Shown piece after piece: positions 23,280 to 35,200 of a DNA stretch of 36,432 bases. A program made the translations under genes and the position numbers. The DNA is from Conidiobolus incongruus B7586 (Eukaryota > Entomophthoromycota > Entomophthoromycetes > Entomophthorales > Conidiobolaceae): positions 1-36,432 of the forward strand of contig JNEM01016599.1 of the NCBI GenBank assembly GCA_000697335.1. Reading direction: 5' to 3'. The notes under the pieces are model-generated. The model was not told where the DNA came from. It saw only the letters and a list, made by a program, of their open reading frames with translations, and did not search any database. Every line of letters begins with the position of its first letter. The stretch's first letter is position 1.

Positions 23280-24703
23280 TTATAAATTATTATATACATA
23301 ATATTTTTTAATTATTCATCAATATCAAATATATATATTATATACATGTAGATTTTTTATATAATATCATTGATTATTTTTCAATAATTTTTTTTGTAAA
23401 CTCAATAATTAGAATCTATTAATTGTTTTTATTTCGCCATCTTATTATTGATAAATTTTAATACTAATCCAAATAATTTTTCAATTAATAAGTAACCTGT
23501 AAACTATCCATATATCAAAGATAATGTCTGATATATTTTTTCATTTATATTTTTCAGTGCATTCTATATTATTATAAACTTAAGTAAAAAAATATATATT
23601 ATTAAAAAATGTATATAATTATATAAGAATTGATTTGAATATTTTAATATTTAACTCTAATATTTTATAATATAAACAATATTAACAAATAGTAGTATTT
23701 GTTCATTGATATTTATTTATAATGAATTTAAGTTATAATAATATTCAAATACTTGAAAAATTTAATAATAAATGAGTATATTAATAAGTTGATTTTAATA
23801 TTTTAAGTCATAGCTGTAAAAATGAACCTTTAAGATATATCTTTTAATTCCTTTCAGGGAAAATATCTTTTAATTAGTAATGTTTTGTTAAATTTTCAAA
23901 ATACAAGTATTAATCAATTCTAACTAAATTTTTGTGGATTAAATATTTGCATAAATAATTATATTTTCAAGGGTCAGTAATTCATATTACTATATTTTCA
24001 TCTATTAATAATATTCAATAACTTTATTTTCAATAATTTAGTATATATCATTAGTGCAATCTCGCTAATTGTAAGCATAATATCCTTTAGCTTCAATTAA
24101 ACAATTTAGAAAGCCATTATAATAATAAATATTGATTTTGAATACTGATATGAAAAATCACAGTTATAGTTTTTTACTGATGCCTTTTAAGAAATAAATT
24201 CATATAAATTTTGCATTAAACTTTTTAGGATCGAGTTAACAAATTAATTAGAATAATGGCATATTATTAAGTAATTAGTTATAATGATACTTATTATAAC
24301 TTATAATAATATAAAAAATTTTTAATCCACTTGTAATATAATTGAATAGATTTTTTATTTAATACAAGGCAGTCAATATTATAGTAATTAAACTAAATTT
24401 TAAATTTTAAATTTTTTTCAATTGATTTCACATCACTAGAATTAATCATTCCTATATGTAACTCTATCTTTTCAAATTAAGCTCTTAAATTTGCATGAAT
24501 TACATTATCTTTGATAAAAAGTAAAAACTTTAACAAAATTTAGTTTTAGTCCAATTAGATGTTGCATGCCTCAGATATCAAACAAGGGACCACATTAAAG
24601 ATAATTGCCATTGTATGTCAATCAAACTTTAAATACTGATATGCCATAATATTTAATATATGAATTTTTGGAATATTTGATACTATCTTTCTCTCCTAAC
24701 TTA
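23280..24703. other. Gene-free A/T-rich spacer
   Basis: 1.4 kb between SSP-A2 and SSP-B1. No coding segment or transposon was recognised. Confidence 0.5.
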
Positions 24704-24711
24704 TATATAAA
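24704..24711 (+). promoter_or_regulatory. TATA box of SSP-B1
   Basis: TATATAAA, 79 bp before the ATG. SSP-B2 has the same octamer, although the rest of the two upstream regions no longer align. Confidence 0.7.
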
Positions 24712-24782
24712 GTCCAAAACTCTTATTATCTTTAATTTATCAAATTATAATATTTTTCTATAATTTCATAGTATCATAAAAT

Positions 24783-25001
24783 ATGCAAATTTTCAACTTG
24801 GTCGCTTTTTCCACTTTCGCCTTAGCTGCTCCCGCCCCTCAAGGTACAAATACTGGAAAACCTATCCTCGGAGGTACTGGATTACAAAATTTCCCTGTTA
24901 ATCTCGTTAATGGAGTTGCAACAGCTGCCAATAATATTTTATTTGGCAATGGTGTTGACGTTGGTATCGATCTTAGTGGGCTTAATCCCATTATTTTGTA
25001 A
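24783..25001 (+). CDS. Small secreted protein SSP-B1
   Basis: A 72-residue secreted protein of a second subfamily. Signal peptide MQIFNLVAFSTFALAA, then PAPQGTNTGKPILGGTGLQ, a central NLVNGVATAANNILFGNG stretch and a hydrophobic end (LNPIIL). It has no cysteine. It shares with SSP-A the signal, a Pro/Gln start of the mature chain, an NG turn followed by a hydrophobic run with N-[LI] and G, and a final [IL]-x-L-x-G-L segment, so A and B probably descend from one gene although most residues differ. SSP-B2, 2652 bp downstream, differs at seven residues. No intron; TATA box before and AATAAA after. Function unknown. Confidence 0.87.
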   Translation: MQIFNLVAFSTFALAAPAPQGTNTGKPILGGTGLQNFPVNLVNGVATAANNILFGNGVDVGIDLSGLNPIIL

Positions 25002-25035
25002 ATCTCTTAATTGTCATTAAATTTATACTAATTTC

Positions 25036-25041
25036 AATAAA
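25036..25041 (+). terminator. Poly(A) signal of SSP-B1
   Basis: AATAAA 35 bp after the stop codon. Confidence 0.55.
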
Positions 25042-27360
25042 TTATTATTTCTATATATTTATCATAATATCTGGAATTTTGATATTTAATATTTTAGCTT
25101 TTGTATAGGTTAATTGTATTTAAATATATATAAATCTATGTTTCCAAATTCTCTAACGTTCATAAACAATGAAAAATTTAATTCAAAGTTGCTTTTCGTT
25201 CCAAAAGATTGGATGTTAAAACTAAATTCAATTATATATATATATATATTTAAACTGTTATATTTTTTCCAAATATTATATCAACAAAATAGATCATAAT
25301 GCATTTTTTTCATCATTTCCTTTGTGAATATGATTTGTCTATTAAGTTCTCAGTACAATATATTGTTAAATCCTGAATTCTGTAATAATTATTTTTTTTG
25401 TTTTGGTTAAATTTGGTAACCTTCAGTTATAAGACGAAAAAATAATCAAATAGATTATCAATTCACTATTCTATGACAACAAATTATTTTAGATTATTAT
25501 ATTCTAATTTGATAAATAAGTTATCATCATCAATTTTATATCATAATAACATTTATATTTGATCATATAAAAATAAAGATTTATCTTATATCGATACTAT
25601 CTATTTAGATAATTTGTTAAATAAGATATTTAATATTTAATATTCAAATCTTTAATGATGATTAGATAATAAACACTATTATAATGATTTTATAATAAAA
25701 AATATTATAATTTATTTTTCAATAATAATTTTATCATATTATCCATATATCAAGTTTTTATTAATTTTGAATATCATAACAGTTTTTGCAATTAAAATAC
25801 CCTTAACATAATACAAAATATACATTAAATGGGATTCTCAATATTGAATGCATATAATTTGAGTTAATACAAAATTGGTTTTAGTTTATTAATTATAGCC
25901 AGGGATCTTAATGATTTAAACTATGATTCACATTATTGACGATGAATAAATATATTAGGATTCACTTTGTAATAATTATGTATGAAGTATATCATCTTTT
26001 TAGGAACTAATTTATACTCTCCACATATTTTCTTTACCAATCATTTGATTTATAATTTGAATCAATATTAACCAACATATAATTTACTCCTATTCTACTC
26101 AAATTAAATACTCACATTATTAACGTCAGATATCAATTTGGAACCTATATTTTTCATACCTTAATTTTATTTTGGTAGTGTAAGTGATTTTAAATACTTT
26201 GATTCATTATCTTAGCATTTTCATATTTAAGTAATGATATTTTTGAGTTTTATTTATTAATTATAATAGTCCATATCCTCAAATTCGAATAGCTTAGTTT
26301 ATAATAAATGAAAAAATTAATTATTTTGTTGGTTTTACTATATAAGAATAAATAATTAGAATATTAACTTTTAATAGTATTGAAAATTAAATTTGTAGAT
26401 AGCTATAATGCATGATTATCTATCATTGACTATATTAATTCCATTAAGTTCATTATATTAGCATATTGAAAGTATCCAAATAGTTATAATATAATAAAAT
26501 GTGCATATGAATTATAAATTAAATTATTAAGTTCATTAACCCTATTTTTGAAACTGAAAAATTTAATAACTACATTTTTTCTGCTATTATTATATCTATT
26601 GATTTAAAAAATCAATTCATGGAATATCATTGAGTTGAATAACTGCATTTCCTTTTCGAGGATATGGATGTTATGTATATGTTTTTTAGCCTAATTAGCA
26701 ATCCTAGATGTTCTAAGATTTCAGCTTTACCTCATTATATAAAATATCAAATAAAAGGCAAGTGTGTATCTTAAATATCATTTGAAATGTTTTTAATATT
26801 AATCATTAATTTAAACAAATAACTTATTGTAAGATATTAATATATAAAATATGCCCTTATAATTAATAAATAAATATATTTTTTATATCATTTTCACCAA
26901 ATTTCTCTAAAATCATCTTTATATTTAATATTTAATATATATTTTGATAGTATAAAAGCTTAATAAAATTTGAATTCAATTTTTATTATGTAATATTTGG
27001 AATAAATATCATAATTAATAATTTACAAAAAAAGTTAAAATAAAATTGTTCCAAATTGGATTATTCGAATTCCGAAACTGATAATAATTATTATACTACA
27101 AATCTTAATCAAATAAAATTTCCTTTATCATTAAAAAACCAATAAATTGTTAGATAAAATGTAAATATTGACATCAATGCATATACATCCAATTATGATT
27201 TTAATGCAATAAATTTATATTAATATTAGAATATGTATTCTTAAAATTAGAAAATTCGGTTGTCAAGGCTTTCAAAATTGATGAATTATTTTCAATCTTA
27301 GCATATTATTTGCATTAATAAAAAATTCATAATCATGTATTAATATACGAAATTGAATGG
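25042..27360. other. Gene-free A/T-rich spacer
   Basis: 2.3 kb between the two SSP-B genes. A 61-codon open stretch at 25114-25299 is random-looking (Ile/Tyr/Phe-rich with a TA microsatellite inside) and is not annotated. No transposon copy was seen. Confidence 0.5.
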
Positions 27361-27368
27361 TATATAAA
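27361..27368 (+). promoter_or_regulatory. TATA box of SSP-B2
   Basis: TATATAAA, 74 bp before the ATG. Confidence 0.7.
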
Positions 27369-27434
27369 GGTTCAATGATTTATCAATTTTAAATCATTCA
27401 ATTCAATAATTTTGTCTTCAATTAATATTATAAC

Positions 27435-27653
27435 ATGCAAATTTTCAAGATAGTCGCTTTTTCCACTCTCGCCTTAGCTGCCCCCACCCCTCAAGGTACA
27501 AATACTGGAAAACCTATCCTCGGAGGTACTGGATTACAAAATTTCCCCGTTAATCTCGTTAATGGAGTTGCAACCGCTGCCAATAATATTTTATTTGGCA
27601 ATGGTGTTGACGTTGGTATCGGTCTTGGTGGATTTAACCCCATTATTTTATAA
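27435..27653 (+). CDS. Small secreted protein SSP-B2
   Basis: A 72-residue paralogue of SSP-B1. Differences: signal peptide MQIFKIVAFSTLALAA (Asn5Lys, Leu6Ile, Phe12Leu), Ala18Thr, and three near the end (Asp63Gly, Ser65Gly, Leu67Phe). The 44 residues from about 19 to 62 are identical. I count about 14 base changes over 219 bases, roughly half of them silent, with no indel. The bases immediately after the stop codon share almost nothing with B1, so similarity ends sharply at the coding boundary. Cysteine-free, single exon, likely secreted, function unknown. It is the last intact gene of the plus-strand array. Confidence 0.87.
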   Translation: MQIFKIVAFSTLALAAPTPQGTNTGKPILGGTGLQNFPVNLVNGVATAANNILFGNGVDVGIGLGGFNPIIL

Positions 27654-27691
27654 ACTCTTACATCACAATTAATTTAAATTCCATTCATACC

Positions 27692-27697
27692 AATAAA
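27692..27697 (+). terminator. Poly(A) signal of SSP-B2
   Basis: AATAAA 39 bp after the stop codon. Confidence 0.55.
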
Positions 27698-30565
27698 TTT
27701 TTATAACTAAAAATTTCTCAATAGTATCAATTGTTTCTTTATTCATATTGTTACATATTGTCATAATTAATTATACAATACGATTAAATTTAAATTAAAC
27801 TGTCAAATATGACTTTATTTTATATATATATATATATATATATTTCAGAAATTAAATATGAAAGATAAACACTATTAATGATTAGATAATATTATAAACC
27901 AATAAACCATTTGAAGCATTATAATATTTTATATTATTCATAATAAATAAATTTTAACATATATTGGTATCATTAGAAATATGATTCATAAATAATAACT
28001 CAGGACTTTAACAGTATTACTAACAAAATTTATTTGATATTATGGTAATGGTCATAACGACAGCCTTGGGTGTCAACGAGTTCGACAATATTTTAATTTA
28101 TTAGTTGTATAATTGATATTAAAATTTCAGGGTAAACTGAGCTGATAATATTTTGATTCAAATTTCATATATTAAATATTCCAAGAAACCTTTTGAATTT
28201 CTTTAATAGGGAAAAATGGCTTGACACTTAGGTATAATTAAAAAAGAATTTGAATTTTAAGATTTTCTTACCAGATAGATCATAAAATAATCTATGAAGA
28301 ACTTTAACAGTCATGACCAATAAATTAATATAATGATTATATTTTTATTTTATAAATATATTACCTTCATTTTCTCCATTTAAAATTTCACAACTATATA
28401 ATTGTTGAATTTTACTCTCTTTATCATTAACAAACATTATTCATTATAGTTTCTACTTGAAAGAACCTTACTATCCATATACTTTATTGTTAAATTATAT
28501 TCACTAATTTTAAAGATTGTGCAAAGGTATACTTTTGTCCAATCTATAATAATTGAAATAAGCTATTACTACACTACCTATATGCTTTAATCCTCTTAAA
28601 GTTGTAACTTTAAGTAGAACATCTATACTGACTATATGTATAAAATAGGAATATATATTGATATCAAAACAATCTTATTAGACATATTGAGTAATACTTT
28701 CTGAGATATGGAACTGGATATTTGTTAACCCTCTGTAAGATAACATAATTGCGACACATGACTTTCCACCACTTCCTCTGGGTTTGCACACTATAATTCA
28801 CTGTTGTTTATTTATTCTAAGTTAAATTTGTAAATTATTTGGACTTATATGCATTAAAAAGTTAGAATAGTTATATAAAATAATAATAACCGTGATAGCT
28901 TTCAATATTCTAAATGTTTTTGTAGAACACTATACTTGGTTATCATAACCTAAGGTCAATAGTTACCTTTTTGCTCTTGAACATAATACATTATTTATTT
29001 TTTTACTTTCTATCACAATTTTTAGTTCCATTTTGATTAAGAAATATATATAATACTTCATTTCATTCATAAAAATAAAATTCTAACATGTTCAATAACT
29101 ATATTTTAATAATTATTTAAATATTAATTATCTAGCTATACGGTATTTAAAAATGAATGTAATTTAGTAAATATCATTCAAACCCAAATAATAAATTTGA
29201 TATTAATTGAGCAAATTTATTCTTAGTCTTTGATATCATACTTAAAGCTATTTGTAAAGTATTTTTAAGATTGCATCTTTAAATTGTGATTTCGATGATA
29301 TATTAATACTAATTATTGCACTATGGAACATTAATTTAATATATATAATTGATAGAATTTACAAACTATAATGAGTTATATTGATTAATAAATATTTACA
29401 ATATTTAAAAATCATTAAAAAATTATTAATATTGATAAGCTCAATTCAATATTTAAATCTAATAAATTTTAAATATTAATAAAGCATAATAATTAGAGTA
29501 TAAAATATTTTAATATTAATAACATATAAAATATAAAAAAATTAAGAAAAATTTATATTTTAAAATATGTAATATACTAATAAATATTTTAAATTATTTC
29601 AGTTTTTTAGCATTTATATTTAAACAATCTTATTAAATTAACTATTTATATTTTGCGAATAATTTAGATTTATTATTATACATTAGTTTAAAAAACTCAT
29701 TCTTTAATTTTGAATTCTGATAAAATATTGAAACTTAGGGAAAAATGCGATATCATTAAAATAATTAATTTTTTCAATATCACAACATCATGCTAATTTT
29801 AATTGCTAGGATTTAAATGATTTTTAATATTCATATCCACAAGTACGTCTTTATTATTAATATGAAAAATTTTAATATTATTAAATTGTTTTCCTTAAAT
29901 AAAATAATTCAAATTACGATATTATTTATGTTATAATTTTCTGGATTTATTTCTAATGAGAATTAAAGGATAATAAAACCTGTTTGTAAATAAGTAGAGT
30001 TTTGATATTATTAGTAATATATATATATGATTATTATTATATAATATAAAAGATTTTAAACTAAATATTTCTACTTTAATAAATAATATTAGTCTCTATA
30101 AATATAAAATATAAATAGAATTGAAATATACCTTTACTAATAATAATTTATTGAATTCTATTTCACGAGTATTTATATTTGATGATAATTTTTCATAAAC
30201 TTTTGTTTTAATATTTACTAAGATTATTTTTTTTAAAAAATTAAAGTCCTTTTATTTTCTTAATATAGACAATATATTAGGTAACTGATTTATTCATTTT
30301 AATTCTTTTTTAACAAAAAAATTTGATTAATAATACAATAATTTAAATCTAAATTTGCCCTTTATTTCCTTTTGTTCTTTAAATATTTAATTACTATTTA
30401 AAACAATCATATTATTAGTTTTTTAATTGGATTTAAAATATATTTTGAAAAGGCATAATAAAATTTAAACTATAATATAAAGATCTTGGTAGTCCCTTTA
30501 ATAAGGTATAAGTTATGTTGGAATATTTAAATTTTGTTGGTTGGTTTTAAATTGAATATAAATTA
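27698..30565. other. Mostly empty spacer with a TA microsatellite and faint coding traces
   Basis: 2.9 kb between SSP-B2 and mariner copy E. A (TA)n run lies at 27820-27842. The part from 28030 to about 28830 is richer in G+C than its surroundings and carries the faint minus-strand GTPase-like traces listed separately. The remainder is A/T-rich with nothing recognised. Confidence 0.5.
28045..28790 (-). pseudogene. Possible remnant of a Ras/Rho-type small GTPase gene
   Basis: Two short minus-strand pieces resemble small-GTPase signatures in the right order. At 28776-28756, GSGGKSC followed by VAIMLSYRG recalls the P-loop GSGGVGKSC with two residues lost. At about 28086-28045, VELVDTQGCRYDHY recalls the switch-II motif ..DTAGQE.YDRL. 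They lie about 670 bp apart, more than the roughly 40 residues between these motifs in an intact GTPase, so introns or insertions would be needed. I could not find the effector Thr or the NKxD motif. If real, it is long dead. The two matches could also be chance in a slightly G+C-richer patch. Confidence 0.25.
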
Positions 30566-31530
30566 TTACCTTAAATTTGAAATAATGGGAAATTTTTTAA
30601 TTTCTGATATTTCAAACATATTATTAGTTTGAAATAAATAAATATATACAAAGTTAATAGGAAATTATATATTCTTAATATATATATATATATATATAAT
30701 AATTTTTTGATTAAAAAATTAACTTTTTAAAATAGGTTGTTTAATTTAATCATACTTAAACTAAATAGTAATCATCAAAAGTTTTTTATTTTAGTATTAG
30801 TAAAACTTAACCATAAACCCTCTAAAATTATTTAAAATATTATTAAAATATTATTAGAAGCTTAAACTTTTACAGTAAATAAGTATAATTGATGAATCTT
30901 AAATTTTTATGTATAATCTTTTATTAAAACACAAATTAAAATGCTAGATTAAGCTAAATTAACCTAAATTAACCTTTTCTACAAATTTATTTAAATAAAC
31001 ATTTTGCTAATAAGTGAATGTTAATTATTATAATATATTATAATGGTATATACTACTCTTATTTAATTTTTGAAGGAAAATCAATTAATAATAAACTTTA
31101 TATTACTTTTTTAAATAAAAATATTTTTAATTAATGTTCTTAATATAATTTAAAAAGACTTATTATTTTACATGATAATTGTAAAATATATAAATTTAAA
31201 GCTATAAAAAACTTTCTAATTAAAAATAACTGGAAAAAATACTATATCTAGTATACTCTTTAGATTATAACTTATGTGATTATAATTGCTTTAGATAATT
31301 AAAAAACTAGTTTGTAAGAAAGAAAATTTTTACAAGAAAATTTAATTAGTTTATAAAATATTAAATTTTAGTCTTTAATAAAAAGAACTATTTTTTAAAT
31401 GTTAAATCTTTGTTAAAAATATAATAAAAAAGTTATTAATAATAAAAAAACTGTTAAATTTATATTATATATTAAAATATTTATTTATTTTAAATTGCAA
31501 AAAATTCCCATTATTTAAAATACAAAGTAA
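30566..31530 (+). mobile_element. Mariner copy E, internally deleted
   Basis: 965 bp between TA dinucleotides (30564-30565 and 31531-31532), with both ends matching the family (TTACCTTAAATTTGAAATAA and TTATTTAAAATACAAAGTAA). Compared with copy D, about 350 bp are missing after AACCCTCTAAAATTATTTAAAA (around 30840), removing the helix-turn-helix part of the transposase. The C-terminal block keeps the third catalytic Asp (LDYNLCDYNCF), but stops interrupt it (for example at two expected Gln codons soon after). Both termini being intact, it has the structure of a non-autonomous deletion derivative. Confidence 0.88.
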
Positions 31531-31877
31531 TATTATTTAAATTTTACTTAAAGGAATGCATAAAATATTATTTGAAAAATACCTACTATGAATATTATGT
31601 GTAATAATATTATCTTAAATTTTTAAATTTTACTTTTTTATCTTTTAAAATGAAGCTTGAAAGATGAATAAAGTTACAATTGTATTTTATTAGCAATGTG
31701 TTTTTTAATAAGGATAGTTATTAATAAATTATTTATTGATAAGCTTGTTTAAATGATTGATTCAGTGAATCATATCTTTTAATTATTGACTGACAAAGTC
31801 ACTATAATCGAAACAGACGAGTATTTTCAAAATACAACGTTAGTGATAATACAATTTATAATTTGTATCAAAATGGA
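31531..31877. other. Short A/T-rich spacer
   Basis: About 350 bp between mariner copy E and the SSP-D pseudogene. No feature was recognised. Confidence 0.5.
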
Positions 31878-32090
31878 CTAAAAGCTAAAAATTGCAATGG
31901 GTTCTTTAGTTGAATCATCTACCTTACTACCATCATCAGTTAAAGCATTTTTAATTAGATTAGATGGAGGATTAAATTAATTAGGCAAATCTCTATACAC
32001 ACTTCCTCTAACGCTACTAGGTTTTTTATTTTCGAGAGCGGGAGCAGCTAAGGCGACACCAGATAAAGTGGCCAAGTTGAAGGTTTGCAT
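31878..32090 (-). pseudogene. Small secreted protein SSP-D with an internal stop
   Basis: Begins MQTFNLATLSGVALAAPAL, clearly the SSP signal peptide. The open frame ends after 37 residues (..VYRDLPN) at TAA 31979-31977. In the same frame it continues for a further 32 codons (FNPPSNLIKNALTDDGSK...) to TAG at 31880-31878. With the single stop ignored the frame spans 70 codons, the size of SSP-A and SSP-B, so one nonsense change in a formerly 70-residue protein is the simplest view. The mature chain is more charged (ENKK, DDGSKVDDSTKE) than its relatives. No TATA box lies at the usual 71-79 bp (the nearest TATTTATA is about 138 bp up) and no close AATAAA follows. A short 37-residue secreted product cannot be excluded. 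Confidence 0.65.
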
Positions 32091-32228
32091 ATAAATAATT
32101 TTGTTAGAAAGATAAATTTTTTGATTTAATCAAAAAAATCAATATTGAAACCTTAAAATAATTTAATTTTATCATCAATATACAATGTGTTGAATAAGAA
32201 TTTAGAAATTTCTTTGAAATTATAAATA

Positions 32229-35200
32229 GTTGTACCTCTATATTTTGGGATATGAAATCAGTACATTAAATTATAATTTTTTCATAATATTGAATCAAAT
32301 AAAGCAAAATTATTGCTGAATAAATTTCAATATTTGTTGTAGTTTCCTCGGATTTACTCAACAAACAATTTTTTAGATAAATCATATATTATCTATTTAT
32401 TTCCATTAATATTTAGTTGTCTTAAAGTTATATTAACATTCAAATAGGAATACATTTGGTTTATTAATTTAAAATAAAATCTATTATGGTACCAATTATA
32501 GTTTTATAAACATAATTTTAATAATATAACTAATAAATTTACAATATACTTGGTTACCTATTGCTTTTTTAAACATTAATATTTAATATTTAATTTATAA
32601 ATTTTGCTACAGAAATTTTATAAATTGTTAATATTTCAGGATATTCGATAATAATATAAATTGATTTGTTTAAAACTAATAATTTCAATCAGTTTATATA
32701 TTTATAATTAACATTATATTAATCAATTTAATTATATTAATACCCAATAATTTTGATTTATATAAATTTTAAATATATTTATTATTTTAGTGTTTTGAAA
32801 ATTAAAATAAGTTTTTCTCATCCGCTTTTTTCCATCAAAATTAATTAAATTAAAAACACATTTATAATATTTTAAATCATTTAAACTATTATAAAATAAT
32901 TATTTTATGACAATTTTCAAATATAATTGAAACCCAGTTTAATGTTATATATAAATCAAATATGACAGAATATATCTTAAAAGAATAAACTCTCAAAACA
33001 AAGAATATCAATATATACTTTGTAAAATTATATAAATAAAAAATATGATTCTGTTTTAATATAAATTTTAAAGTTTGAAATAATTAAAGGTATAGCAAAT
33101 AATAAGATTAGAATTTAAAGTATCTATTTATAATATAGCAAGGATTTTTAGCTACTTTAATATTAAATATCATTATCTAGTTCTTAAAAAATATTATAAT
33201 ATTGGAGGAATTAATTTAAATATTAAGTTGGTTCCGAATTCCATATATTATAAAATGAACTCAAAAAACCATACTAAATCAAACACAAATATAAATTCCA
33301 ATACCAATAATGAAACATTATTAAAATTATTATTTATACTATTTTTATTTGACATGAACTAATTCAGAATTATGATTCTAATAATATAGCCTATGATTTA
33401 AATGCATTTTCAAAAGTATTTATGAATTATAATTGTTTTAACCTATTAACCTATAGTATTAAAATTATCTAGATCAAAAATGGAAAATATTTTAATCTCC
33501 TGATTGATCTTTATTATCACAAAACTAATACTATAAGAAAAATAATTCAACCTCAATATTTGGCAGGTTTTATTTCACTGTCTACTGTTTACGTTACTAA
33601 GTTTCCATACTAATATTTTTTATAACATTCATAATTAGAATTTTGAAATTAAATACTATAGCTCACAATTGGTGTTTGTATATATAAACATAGATTATAT
33701 TAATGTTGTTAACAAAAGATTAAAGGAAAAAATTGTGTAAAGGAGATAGGGTTCGCAGTATGCAAATTTTGTCGTTTTTGTCCATATTTTGCATTATTAA
33801 TTAACGTGGTGGATAATGAAAGTTATAATCTTAAAATCAATTTTAAACTTAAATTTATAATAACAAAATTCAATATTTTATTTTAATTGGATTCACCAAT
33901 TAAATCAATTTAATAAATATATTTAACCAATATATTCCATAATGAAAATTTATCAAAAATCTATATTCTGATGGTAGAATCATATTTTACAATCCACAAA
34001 ATCAAAAAATTAATCGGTTAAATTGTTATGATCTCACCATAATTTTCTATTTTGGATTTTTGGGTGTGTTCAGAGAGCAGTTTTACTTGATCAATAGTTT
34101 TATAATAAGCGGCGTATTCATCCTTTCATTAGATTTATATCTATATCATTTTGCCTTGTTTTTATATATATCCAATTAATTAATAAAATATATTTAATGT
34201 TATTTCAAGATTAGCTAATAATAATGTTACTATTCTACTTGGTTGGTTTATATTTAACTATATGAATATTTATATATATTAAGTTTACGACATTATTTTA
34301 TGAAATTTAGTGTAATATGATCTAATTAGTTAATTGATATATGTATTTATTTTAGATTGTATTTGAGCATGTCCATTAAGTTAAGAGGAACAGTTCTAAA
34401 AATAATGTGTGAAAAAAATTTTCTTAAGTTTTTGCCTTATATTTCTCTTTTTTTCAATATACCACTTTTAATATACTTTTTCTAAACTTTGTGAATCTTT
34501 TGTTTGTAAATGTTTAAAGCGAATAATATCTAAAAATTATATTCTAAAAATAATTTCCTCAACTTTTGATTCCTAATTTGGCAAATATTTTAAAACTTTG
34601 AATATATTTATTATATTTTCTCAAGTAATAGATAGTTGGATGTTAAAAAAATTACTATGAGATATTTATACTTTTGTTACTTTAATAAATAAACGTGTCA
34701 GAGATTTCATTGGATAAAAAATAAATTTATTATTTATTATATGTTTTATTAAGGCATATAAATTGATTAAGAGTTTATACTAGTTTTACCAATTTTAACC
34801 ATCGAAAGCCGCATTTTTAAATATTTATAACAATAGTTTAATATTTGAATGTAATCAATACGAAATATCCTTAGCAAGGTGCTATACAAGTTTTTGAACC
34901 TAATTGAATAATATATAACAAATTAGGATTTAGGAGGTATATAACAATATCTTTAAATATATATGCTATATATCGAATCAAAATTTTAACTATAAATATT
35001 TCATATTATACATTGTAAATTTTTACTAAATTATTAAATAGAATAATTCAAAATATCGTATATAATAATTTGGTCTTAATCAAAACATCATAATACCTTT
35101 CATATAAAATATATATAAATATATATTAGTATTAATTTATTGGCATATGTAAACAATTTTAATGCAATAACATTAAACGAATAAATATCTTTTGAGTTTT

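Noticed and set aside
28040-28090. Possible tRNA because of GAGTTCGACAA
   Set aside because: No acceptor or T-stem pairing and no A box at the right distance. The bases fit the GTPase-like trace better.
33720-34140. G+C-richer patches with GGGTTCGCAG and AGCGGCG
   Set aside because: No cloverleaf, coding frame or repeat could be built around them.
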